Assembly (NCBI RefSeq): GCF_014646235.1
Contig: NZ_BMNB01000010.1
Location: 124,001-188,000 of the forward strand
DNA from: Micromonospora sonchi
GTDB lineage: Bacteria; Actinomycetota; Actinomycetes; Mycobacteriales; Micromonosporaceae
DNA: 64,000 nucleotides
Reading direction: 5' to 3'
Shown here: positions 57,907 through 64,000 of the stretch, in pieces
How the letters are laid out: each line of letters opens with the position of its first letter
How positions within the stretch are numbered: position 1 is the stretch's first letter
The notes under the pieces: generated by a model
The model's input: only the letters and a program-made list of their open reading frames with translations
Databases searched by the model: none
What the model was told of the DNA's origin: nothing
Program-made: the position numbers and the translations under genes

Positions 57907-58680
57907 ATGGGGGACAAGAGCTTCGCGGAGTTGATCGCCGAGGGGGCGACCGCCCCGGTCGAGGGGTGGGCGTTCGACTGGCTCGCCGGGCGGGCCACCG
58001 AGGAGCGTCCACCCTGGGGCTACGCGCGCCTGGTGGCGGCGCGGATGGCGAGTGTCGGGGCGGCGTTGGACATCGACACCGGCGGAGGCGAGGTCCTGGC
58101 CGAGGTGCCCCACCCGCCCCGGCTGCTGACCGCGACCGAGGCGTGGCCGCCGAACGTGCCGGTGGCGCGGGCCAACCTGGCCCCGCTCGGCGCGAGCGTG
58201 GTGGCGGTGAGCCCCGACGCGCCACTGCCGTTCCGCGACGCCGCCTTCGACCTGGTGGTCAGCCGGCATCCGGTGCGCACCGACTGGCCGGAAGTGGCAC
58301 GGGTGCTGCGCCCGGGCGGTACGTTCCTCTCCCAACAGATCGGCCCGGGGACCGTGCGCGAGCTCAGTGAGGCGATCCTCGGCCCTCTGCCGCCGCCGGC
58401 GCACCGTCATCCGGAGCGGTCGGTCGCCGCCGCCCGGTCCGCCGGTCTGGCCGTGGTGGACCTGCGCGAGGCGACGCTGCGAACCGTCTTCCACGACATC
58501 GGTGCGGTGGTCTGGTTCCTGCGCAAGGTGATCTGGGCCGTCCCCGGCTTCACCGTGGCGGCGCACCGGCCCGCGCTGTTGCGCCTGCACGAACGGATCC
58601 GGGCCGAGGGCTGCTTCGTCGCCCACGCCCGCCGCTTCCTCATTGAGGCCACACGAGCCAGCGGCGATCCCGATCGGTGA
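57907..58680 (+). CDS. SAM-dependent methyltransferase (class I)
   Basis: 257 residues from ATG 57907 (GGAGGC upstream). Rossmann motif region GAALDIDTGGGEVLAEVP (motif I), then PFRDAAFDLVVSRHPV (motif II-like), LRPGGTFLSQQIGPGT. The core fold is complete. Substrate unknown; neighbours do not help. RFLIEATRASG ends the protein. A longer start at 57823 has no ribosome-binding site and would add disordered residues. Confidence 0.88.
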   Translation: MGDKSFAELIAEGATAPVEGWAFDWLAGRATEERPPWGYARLVAARMASVGAALDIDTGGGEVLAEVPHPPRLLTATEAWPPNVPVARANLAPLGASVVAVSPDAPLPFRDAAFDLVVSRHPVRTDWPEVARVLRPGGTFLSQQIGPGTVRELSEAILGPLPPPAHRHPERSVAAARSAGLAVVDLREATLRTVFHDIGAVVWFLRKVIWAVPGFTVAAHRPALLRLHERIRAEGCFVAHARRFLIEATRASGDPDR

Positions 58681-58700
58681 GCGCTCGGACGCCGCTCGGC

Positions 58701-58751
58701 GTTAACAGGGGCCCCTTCCTCTACACCAGGCGTTAATAGGGGGCCCTTCCT
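58701..58751 (+). repeat. Paired interspersed repeat, locus 4
   Basis: GTTAACAGGGGCCCCTTCCT (58701-58720) and GTTAATAGGGGGCCCTTCCT (58732-58751), 11 bases apart (CTACACCAGGC). The last base of the second unit is the final base of the ankyrin gene stop codon on the other strand. It separates the methyltransferase gene and the convergent ankyrin gene. Confidence 0.93.
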
Positions 58752-59146
58752 TACGGGGTGGTGCGGAGGAGCGCGAGCATCTCGGGCAGGTCGAAGAACT
58801 CGGCGGTCGCCACCGCGGACGGATCGCCGCCATCGGGGTCGGCACCGGCGTCGAGTAGTGCGCGTACCGCCTCGGTGTTGCTGCGGAACACCGCCGCGGC
58901 CAGCGCGGTCTGCCCCCGGTCGTTGGCGCGCGAGTGGTCGGCGCCCCGGGCCAGCAGCGCGGTCACCGTCTCCGGATGGGCGTGGTACGCCGCCAGGATC
59001 AGCAGGCTGTCACCCTTTTCGTTGGTCAGGTTGACCGGCAGCCCCGCGTCGACGTAGGCGGCCAGTTCCGCAGTCACGCCGTCGCGCGCCAGATCGAACA
59101 TCCGGTGCGCGAATTCCAGGGTCTCGGCGTCGAGTTCCTCGCTCAC
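58751..59146 (-). CDS. Ankyrin-repeat protein
   Basis: 131 residues. Three ankyrin repeats: DGVTAELAAYVDAGLPVNLTNEKGDSLLILAAYHAHPETVTALLARGAD, HSRANDRGQTALAAAVFRSNTEAVRALLDAGAD, then a C-terminal half repeat. Short, soluble, single domain; mediates protein-protein contact. In streptomycetes similar small ankyrin proteins pair with catalase genes, but no catalase gene is present here. Stop codon abuts a repeat. Confidence 0.9.
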   Translation of the reverse strand: MSEELDAETLEFAHRMFDLARDGVTAELAAYVDAGLPVNLTNEKGDSLLILAAYHAHPETVTALLARGADHSRANDRGQTALAAAVFRSNTEAVRALLDAGADPDGGDPSAVATAEFFDLPEMLALLRTTP

Positions 59147-59202
59147 CGGTCCAGGTTAGTGGGCGCCGCCGAGCCGCCCGCGACCCCGCCGCCCCACCCC
59201 GT

Positions 59203-59271
59203 CGATCATGCACTTTCGGTCCGGGCGAATGCCGCAAAAGGGCTGTATCGGCGACCATAAGTGCAAGATCG
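59203..59271. repeat. GATC-flanked inverted repeat before the cysteine dioxygenase operon
   Basis: CGATCATGCACTT (59203-59215) pairs with AAGTGCAAGATCG (59259-59271) with a single mismatch (A/A), 13-base arms around 43 bases. Like the hairpins at 7324 and 15943, it starts with GATC and lies in an intergenic gap (divergent promoter region here, unlike the other two). Confidence 0.6.
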
Positions 59272-59303
59272 GCGAGGCGTCTCAGCATTCAGGAGTGTCT
59301 ACT

Positions 59304-59317
59304 AAGTCTATAGAGTT
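59304..59317. promoter_or_regulatory. AT-rich imperfect palindrome upstream of cysteine dioxygenase
   Basis: AAGTCTATAGAGTT, centred on CTATAG with one mismatched pair. It is strikingly AT-rich in this genome and sits 50 nt before the dioxygenase start. Likely promoter or operator for the operon; the regulator is unknown. Confidence 0.45.
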
Positions 59318-59367
59318 TGCCTCCTATTCTGGTTGGGACAACCGCGGTCGACCGTCGCGAGGACCTG

Positions 59368-59829
59368 ATGCCTGCCGTACCCACCACCGAGTCGGACCTG
59401 CTCGCCGTCGCCCGACGCTGGGCCGCCGATCCCGCGAGCTGGCCGGTGCGGCTGCGCTTCGATCCCGTCAGCCGGTGGTACGCCCGGCTCGCCGTCGACG
59501 ACGAGCACGAGGTGTGGGCGCTGAGCTGGCTGCCCGGCCAGGGCACCGGCCTGCACGACCACGGCGGCTCCGCCGGCGCCTTCCTGGTCACCGCAGGTGT
59601 CCTCACCGAGGAGACGATCAGCGCTGCACGGCTGCGCCCGCACCGGCTCGCCGCCGGCACCGGGCGCCGGTTCGGCCCCCGGCACGTGCACGGGGTGGCC
59701 AACCGGCACACCGCGCCGACGGTCAGCGTCCATGTCTACCGCCCGGCCCTGCGCCGGATGACCCGCTACCACCTCGCTGCGGGCCGGCTGCTGGTCGCCG
59801 AGGTGGCCGAGGCCGACGTGGCATGGTGA
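59368..59829 (+). CDS. Cysteine dioxygenase
   Basis: 153 residues from ATG 59368. Cupin iron-binding residues: LHDHGGSAGAF (two His, as in CDO) and HVHGVAN (third His). Oxidises cysteine to cysteine sulfinate, the first step of taurine/sulfite formation. The Cys-Tyr crosslink pair cannot be judged. Followed after 75 nt by a rhodanese gene, so the two would handle sulfur from cysteine. Confidence 0.88.
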   Translation: MPAVPTTESDLLAVARRWAADPASWPVRLRFDPVSRWYARLAVDDEHEVWALSWLPGQGTGLHDHGGSAGAFLVTAGVLTEETISAARLRPHRLAAGTGRRFGPRHVHGVANRHTAPTVSVHVYRPALRRMTRYHLAAGRLLVAEVAEADVAW

Positions 59830-59904
59830 TCGCCGCACGTTCCACCTCAACTGCCGGCGGGGCGCTTCGCCGCCGGCGGAAACGACGATTTGGAAGGACC
59901 CACG

Positions 59905-60399
59905 ATGTCGCAGCAGGCCGATGCCGCCACCGTCCGCTGTCCGGTGCCACCCCCGGGCTCCCGGGGAATCGACGAGGTTCTGGCCGCCGCGCGCGCCCGG
60001 ATCAACCGGCTCGATCCGGAGCAGGCGCACCTGGCGTACCGTCGCGGTGCCCTGCTGGTCGACATCCGGCCGGTCGCCCAGCGGGCCGCGCACGGCACCG
60101 TGCCGGGGTCGCTCGCGATCGAGCGCAACGTGCTGGAGTGGCGCTTCGACCCGCGCTGCCCGGCCCGGCTGCCCCAGGCGGTCGGCTACGACCTGCCCGT
60201 GGTGATCATCTGCCAGGAGGGTTACACCTCGTCGCTGGCTGCCGTCTCGTTGCAGGAACTCGGGCTGTTCCGGGCCACCGACGTGATCGGCGGCTTCGCC
60301 GCCTGGCGGATCGCCGGCCTGCCCGTACTCGGTCCGGCCGCACTGCTGCGTCCGTCCACCCTCGCGCCCCCGGCGATCGCCGGTCGGGCGTCCCGCTGA
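59905..60399 (+). CDS. Rhodanese-like sulfurtransferase
   Basis: 164 residues from ATG 59905 (GGAAGGA upstream). Single rhodanese domain: LVDIRPVAQRAAHGTVPGSLAIERN near 50-75, and the catalytic loop IICQEGYTSS, with the active Cys at the start of the six-residue loop CQEGYTS. ARG/KRGR-type residues are absent, so substrate is probably thiosulfate or persulfide. Forms an operon with cysteine dioxygenase. Confidence 0.9.
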   Translation: MSQQADAATVRCPVPPPGSRGIDEVLAAARARINRLDPEQAHLAYRRGALLVDIRPVAQRAAHGTVPGSLAIERNVLEWRFDPRCPARLPQAVGYDLPVVIICQEGYTSSLAAVSLQELGLFRATDVIGGFAAWRIAGLPVLGPAALLRPSTLAPPAIAGRASR

Positions 60400-60446
60400 A
60401 GAACCCCACGCCGACCCGGCGTGGCCGGTAGTCCCAGGAGGCCACC

Positions 60447-60977
60447 ATGTCCGTCATCGCCATCGGCTCGCGCCAGAACCTGCCCGGCCGGGCCCGGGTC
60501 GCGCGACCGCGCACCGGACCGACCCTGACCATCACGGTCGACCTCGCCCCGGGAGCGATGAGCCCACGCCTGACCCGCCTGATGGAGTTGCTGAACGAAC
60601 TGGCCGAGTCGGGCGAGGGCCGGCTGGCCCACGACGGCAGGCTCTCCGACGACGAGGTCGTCGAGCGCGATGTCGTGGCGGACCCGAGCGTCGTACGCAT
60701 TCTCACCGGGCCCCGCGTCGTGCGCCAGGGTGATCGTGCGGTCCCACTGACCCGCATCGAGTACGACCTGCTGCTGTTCCTGGCCGAGCGGCCACGTCGG
60801 GTATTCACCCGGATGCAGTTGCTCGACTCGGTCTGGGGCTACAGTCACGCCGTGGCGCGCACCGTCGACGTGCACGTCCGCCGGCTGCGCGCCAAACTGG
60901 ACACGCCGCTGCTGACCACCGTCCACGGGGTCGGGTACCGCCTCGCCGACGAGGCCCGGGTGATTATCGAGCCGTGA
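60447..60977 (+). CDS. Receiver-less OmpR-type winged-helix protein
   Basis: 176 residues. The N-terminal 85 residues are variable and lack any receiver Asp or Lys. The C-terminal winged helix is OmpR-like: [51 protein letters not shown] then [18 protein letters not shown]-binding protein without phosphorylation control. Close paralogue of the protein at 61233-61841. It follows the CDO-rhodanese operon by 47 nt and may be its regulator. Confidence 0.85.
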   Translation: MSVIAIGSRQNLPGRARVARPRTGPTLTITVDLAPGAMSPRLTRLMELLNELAESGEGRLAHDGRLSDDEVVERDVVADPSVVRILTGPRVVRQGDRAVPLTRIEYDLLLFLAERPRRVFTRMQLLDSVWGYSHAVARTVDVHVRRLRAKLDTPLLTTVHGVGYRLADEARVIIEP

Positions 60978-61232
60978 ATCCGGGCGTGACCTGAGCCGCG
61001 GAATCGACCGGACACGAATCGGTCGGGCACCCCCCGTAACAGATCAAGCGGGCGGCTCTGCTGTAATCATGGTGCCTCGCACGCAGAGCGAGCGGTCGGA
61101 TGCGATGTGTCGGTCAATTGTCACATTCATGCAACGCAGTCGCCTCTTGACCATCGCACGGACGCCCGGAAGCATCGATAAAACGGCGTCCCGGGGCCGT
61201 GTGGGGAAAACCCGGACCAGTCAAGGAGGACC

Positions 61233-61841
61233 ATGTCGGTCAGCCCCGCTTCGTCGCGCGCCGGATGGCATACGTCCCAACCCGCTGGTCCCGGTCGGCC
61301 TCCGGGCGGTCAGCGTCGTCCCACCAGCACCGCAGCCCCAGTGCTCACCGTCACGCTCTCCATCCCGCTGGTGAGCGAGGAGTCGTTGACTCCGGCCGCG
61401 CGCCGGCTGCTGGAGGCGGCCCGGGAGATGATCGAGCACGGTGAGGGCGTGGTCAACACCGTGGCCCCGGTGGTGCCGGAGCGTCGCAGCGAGGCCGTCC
61501 CGGCCGGACGGTCGCCGCGGCATCTCGCCCCGACCATCCCCAGCCTGCACATCCTGGCCTCGTCCCGGTCCGTGCTGCGCGACGAAGAGCCGCTGCCGCT
61601 GACCCGCCTGGAATTCGACCTGCTGCTGCACCTGGTGGCGCATCCTCGCCGGGTGTTCACCCGGCTCCAGTTGCTCAACGCGGTCTGGGGCTACGAGCAC
61701 GCGGGCGTACGCACGGTGGACGTGCACGTACGCCGACTGCGCGGCAAGGTCGGTGTCGACGTCCCCCTGGTCACCACCGTCTACGGCGTCGGTTACCGCC
61801 TGGCCGACGACGCCCGGGTCACCCTCGACCGCACCGGCTGA
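61233..61841 (+). CDS. Receiver-less OmpR-type winged-helix protein, second paralogue
   Basis: 202 residues from ATG 61233, GGAGGA 3-5 nt upstream. A disordered Ser/Pro/Arg-rich first 45 residues, then [26 protein letters not shown], a linker, and the winged helix [50 protein letters not shown], with [16 protein letters not shown]. The same layout as the previous protein, ~60 % alike by eye over the winged helix. Role unknown. Confidence 0.85.
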   Translation: MSVSPASSRAGWHTSQPAGPGRPPGGQRRPTSTAAPVLTVTLSIPLVSEESLTPAARRLLEAAREMIEHGEGVVNTVAPVVPERRSEAVPAGRSPRHLAPTIPSLHILASSRSVLRDEEPLPLTRLEFDLLLHLVAHPRRVFTRLQLLNAVWGYEHAGVRTVDVHVRRLRGKVGVDVPLVTTVYGVGYRLADDARVTLDRTG

Positions 61842-61888
61842 CCCGTTTCCGGTGGGCGGCCACCGGCCATCCGGGCACGATGGTCGCC

Positions 61889-62530
61889 ATGCGCGTGCGC
61901 CCCATCTCCCCGCAGCGGCTGGTCGCCGAACTCGCCGAGCGTCTCGCTCGCGCCGAGCCGGCGGGGCGGTTACGGGTCGCCGTGGACGGTCCCCCGGCTG
62001 CCCGCCCGGACGCGCTGGCCGCTGCCCTGGTCGACCCGCTGCGCGCCCTGAGCCGGCCGGTCCTGCACGTACGCGCCGAGGACTTCCTGCGTCCCGCCTC
62101 CGTCCGCCTGGAACGGGGGCGGCGGAATCCGGACGCGTACTACGAAGGCTGGGTCGACGAGGCCGGCCTGCGTCGGGAGGTGCTGGACCCGGCGGGACCG
62201 GGCGGAAACGGGCAACTGCTGCCCTCGTTGTGGGACGCCCGGGCGGATCGGGCCACCCGGGCCGCGTACGTCGAGTTGCCCCTGGGGGGTGTGCTCCTGG
62301 TCAGCGGCGCGTTCCTGCTCGGCGGCGGCCTGCTCTTCGACCTCACCGTGCACCTGCGGATGTCGGCCGGTGCGTTGCGCCGGCGCACCGCGCCCGACGA
62401 AGCGTGGACGTTGCCGGCATTCGCCCGGTACGCCGACGAGGTCGCCCCGGACAGCTTCGCCGATCTGGTGGTCCGGGTGGACGACCCCCGTCGCCCGGCG
62501 ATCGTGGAATCCGCCGACGGCGCGGTTTGA
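61889..62530 (+). CDS. Uridine kinase-like protein with degenerate P-loop
   Basis: 213 residues from ATG 61889 (61880 ATG also in frame). The layout is that of uridine kinase / PRK-like P-loop enzymes: AGRLRVAVDGPPAARPDALAAALV, then LHVRAEDFLRPASVRLERGRRNPDAYYEGWVDEAGLR, and LLVSGAFLLGGGLLFDLTVHL. The Walker A Gly-Lys-Ser/Thr is missing (GPPAARPDA), so ATP binding is doubtful and it may be a non-catalytic relative. Codes with typical high-GC usage. Confidence 0.75.
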   Translation: MRVRPISPQRLVAELAERLARAEPAGRLRVAVDGPPAARPDALAAALVDPLRALSRPVLHVRAEDFLRPASVRLERGRRNPDAYYEGWVDEAGLRREVLDPAGPGGNGQLLPSLWDARADRATRAAYVELPLGGVLLVSGAFLLGGGLLFDLTVHLRMSAGALRRRTAPDEAWTLPAFARYADEVAPDSFADLVVRVDDPRRPAIVESADGAV

Positions 62531-62550
62531 TCCGCCGTCGACGGGGGTAT
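62525..62550 (+). promoter_or_regulatory. SigB-type promoter of the DksA-like gene
   Basis: GTTT at 62525-62528, 16 bases, GGGTAT at 62545-62550. This is the full SigB/SigF consensus. It overlaps the last codons of the kinase-like gene and lies 104 nt before the DksA-like start. Confidence 0.75.
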
Positions 62551-62654
62551 TCGCGGGGCTCACAGCGCCCGGACGAGTCGCGTCTGGGCGGTTTCACCGG
62601 GTTGGGGTCGCCCCTTCCCGGGCTGACGAAGAGGCCGAGGAAAGGCAGGCAGCG

Positions 62655-63053
62655 ATGCTCGTCCACGACACGGTCGGCACGGGCCGATCCCAGGCGGAGA
62701 TCGACCGGATCCGGCTCTCCCTGCAGGCCCGCTACGCCGAACTGTCCGAGGAGTACGAGCAGGCGGTGCAGCAGAGCCAGGTGCTCCGGTTGGTCGAGGT
62801 CGGCGACACCGCCGGCGACGACCAGGCCGACAGCGGCACCAAGACGGCCGAACGGGACACCGCGCAGTCCCTGCTACGGACCATTCTCGACCGGCGTGCC
62901 CAGTACGAGCACGCGCTGACCCGGCTCGACGAGGGGACCTACGGCTACTGCGAGGGTTGCTCCGCGCCGATCCCGGTGGAGCGGCTGGAGATTTTTCCGT
63001 CGGCGACCACCTGCGTGACCTGCAAGCAGACCCGCGAGCGGCGGGCGGCCTGA
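62655..63053 (+). CDS. DksA/TraR-family zinc-finger protein
   Basis: 132 residues from ATG 62655. A helical coiled-coil N-terminal part (EIDRIRLSLQARYAELSEEYEQAVQQS) and a four-Cys zinc finger: YGYCEGCSAPIPVERLEIFPSATTCVTCKQTRERR. DksA-like proteins enter the RNA polymerase secondary channel; the Asp residues at the coiled-coil tip are not clearly present here, so the effect may differ. SigB-type promoter upstream suggests stress induction. Confidence 0.88.
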   Translation: MLVHDTVGTGRSQAEIDRIRLSLQARYAELSEEYEQAVQQSQVLRLVEVGDTAGDDQADSGTKTAERDTAQSLLRTILDRRAQYEHALTRLDEGTYGYCEGCSAPIPVERLEIFPSATTCVTCKQTRERRAA

Positions 63054-63220
63054 GCCCCGACGGTTGCCGGTCACCCGGCGCGGGTGAGGACGGCTCACCC
63101 CGGTCGTGCCGATGGTGACAGTGCGGTCGGCTTCGCCGACCGTGCCGGCGTCGACCGGGAGGCGACGACCACGCGAGGCGGTGACCACGCGAGGCGGTGA
63201 CAGCACGGAGGTGGTTGGCG

Positions 63221-63415
63221 ATGACGGTTCGGGTGCTTTCGCACGGGCGACCGGACGGGGTGCTGCGCGTCGTCGGGGCGGCCGACCTGTCGATACGGAC
63301 GCCGGGTGCCGGGCGGGCCAGCCCGATCAGGCCACGGCGCGGTCCGACGGGCCCGCGGCGGCGCCACGACGACCGACGGTTGGAGACCGACGTACGGGGG
63401 TGGACAAATGGCTGA
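63221..63415 (+). CDS. Small basic protein, possible
   Basis: 64 residues from ATG 63221, with GGAGG 10 nt upstream. Arg-rich, without recognised domain. Its stop (63413-63415) overlaps the start of the DUF2267 gene (ATG 63408) by 8 nt, so it may be translated for coupling. It could also be non-coding. Confidence 0.4.
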   Translation: MTVRVLSHGRPDGVLRVVGAADLSIRTPGAGRASPIRPRRGPTGPRRRHDDRRLETDVRGWTNG

Positions 63416-63836
63416 GCAGTTCCAGTCGGCGGTCGAGTCCTCGATGGACAAGACCAACCTGATTCTCAAGGACATCGAGCAGGCGTACGGATGGCCGAAG
63501 GCGCAACGCAACCAGTCGTACGCCGCCCTGCGCACCGTGCTGCACCTGCTGCGCGACCGGATGCCGGTGCAGGAGAGCGTGGAGTTCTCGGCCCAGTTGC
63601 CGCTGTTGGTGCGGGGCATCTACTTCGACGGCTGGCAGCCGCAGAACGTGCCGATCAAGCTCAACCGGGACGACTTTCTCTACGAGGTCCGCCAGGGCTT
63701 CCCGTACGACGTCGACGGCGGCCCGGAGCGGGTGGTCCAGGTGGTGCTGGACACCCTGCGTCGGCACGTCACCCAGGGCGAGTGGGACGACGTGAAGGAC
63801 AACATGCCTGCTGACCTGGCCCGGGTCATGCCCTGA
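63408..63836 (+). CDS. DUF2267 protein
   Basis: 142 residues from ATG 63408. DUF2267 motifs: AEQFQSAVESSMDKTNLILKDIEQAYGW, AALRTVLHLLRDRMPVQESVEFSAQLPLLVRGIYFDGW and a C-terminal VQVVLDTLRRHVTQGEWDDVKDNMP. Helical, soluble; in actinobacteria often linked to stress or redox genes, function unknown. No separate ribosome-binding site is clear; the small upstream frame may deliver ribosomes. Confidence 0.9.
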   Translation: MAEQFQSAVESSMDKTNLILKDIEQAYGWPKAQRNQSYAALRTVLHLLRDRMPVQESVEFSAQLPLLVRGIYFDGWQPQNVPIKLNRDDFLYEVRQGFPYDVDGGPERVVQVVLDTLRRHVTQGEWDDVKDNMPADLARVMP

Positions 63837-63842
63837 CCGTTC

Positions 63843-63876
63843 CGGCCCGCCCCGTCCCACGGCGGGGCGGGCCGGC
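63843..63876. terminator. Bidirectional hairpin terminator
   Basis: Perfect 13-bp arms CCGGCCCGCCCCG (63843-63855) and CGGGGCGGGCCGG (63864-63876) around an eight-base loop. It lies between the DUF2267 stop (63836) and the end of the opposing gene at 63889. Confidence 0.8.
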
Positions 63877-63888
63877 GGCCGACGGGCC

Positions 63889-64000
63889 TACCAGAGGTCG
63901 AAGTGGAACACCTCGAACGAGGTGCCGTAGCGCACGCCCAGCCGGGTGCCGACGGGACGGGCACCGCTCTCCAGGAACTCCTCGGCGTCGAAGCTGCCGT
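63889..64000 (-). CDS. C-terminal end of an unknown gene (5' end outside window)
   Basis: The minus strand is open from the window edge to TAG at 63889-63891 and encodes about 36 residues, including EEFLESGARPVGTRLGVRYG and the final TSFEVFHFDLW. The composition and codon bias fit a real gene and the position fits a convergent partner of DUF2267. No family can be named from this fragment. Confidence 0.55.

Noticed and set aside
59208..60431. 407-codon + strand frame covering cysteine dioxygenase and rhodanese genes
   Set aside because: Runs in a different frame from both real genes, which carry cupin and rhodanese motifs and good ribosome-binding sites.

Overview
The window is very GC-rich (roughly 70 % or more), dense in genes, with strong third-position C/G bias and frequent GTG/TTG starts. 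Citrate synthase, a TreX-TreY-TreZ trehalose set, long-form ArgG, GpgS-type and GT4 glycosyltransferases, SecA2, an SigB/F-type sigma factor, a GAF-ANTAR protein and a DksA/TraR-type protein together point to an actinomycete. Micromonosporaceae (Micromonospora or Salinispora-like) is the best guess. I see no rRNA, tRNA, CRISPR array, prophage or biosynthetic cluster, so this looks like ordinary chromosome with small accessory patches.

Layout. 0-7 kb: the end of a sulfatase-like gene, citrate synthase, and convergent secreted or envelope proteins (a fasciclin lipoprotein, an M14 carboxypeptidase with an unusual repeat tail, an orphan response regulator, a serine hydrolase). 7-15 kb: alpha-glucan and trehalose metabolism (GT4 synthase opposite glgX-treY-treZ). 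15-32 kb: an accessory-like patch with a decayed regulator fragment, a TetR/hydrolase pair with twin operators, a toxin-antitoxin-like pair, an HD hydrolase opposite an XRE regulator, a second, frameshifted copy of the regulator, transporters, acetyltransferases, two neighbouring genes each carrying an apparent frameshift, an AlkZ-like DNA glycosylase candidate and a WYL regulator. 32-42 kb: argG, a short overlapping XRE/membrane/reductase operon, and a complete LysR / penicillin-recognising protein / class A beta-lactamase module. 42-49 kb: a carboxylate-amine ligase, small membrane proteins, an Rv2629-like putative ribosome hibernation factor, an SigB-type sigma factor and an orphan ctaD. 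49-56 kb: a sugar-related group (GT4, GpgS, Gfo/Idh/MocA and MDR dehydrogenases) and SecA2. 56-64 kb: stress-type genes (GAF-ANTAR, DUF2231, DksA-like, DUF2267), a cysteine dioxygenase-rhodanese operon and two receiver-less OmpR-type winged-helix paralogues.

Genome-scale signals worth attention. (1) A 20-nt interspersed repeat occurs as 31-nt-period pairs at four places, often touching stop codons and once inside a reading frame. (2) Promoter-like GTTT-N16-GGGTA(G/T) elements precede three genes near 56-63 kb, with a looser one before ctaD, and probably mark a regulon of the stress sigma factor encoded in the window. (3) A 42-bp perfect, AT-rich palindrome lies between convergent genes. (4) Several starts have no Shine-Dalgarno but have a TANNNT hexamer 5-8 nt upstream, suggesting leaderless mRNAs.

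Starts were chosen by ribosome-binding site, family length and overlap with neighbours. All functional calls are from sequence motifs and memory of families; no database search was run.
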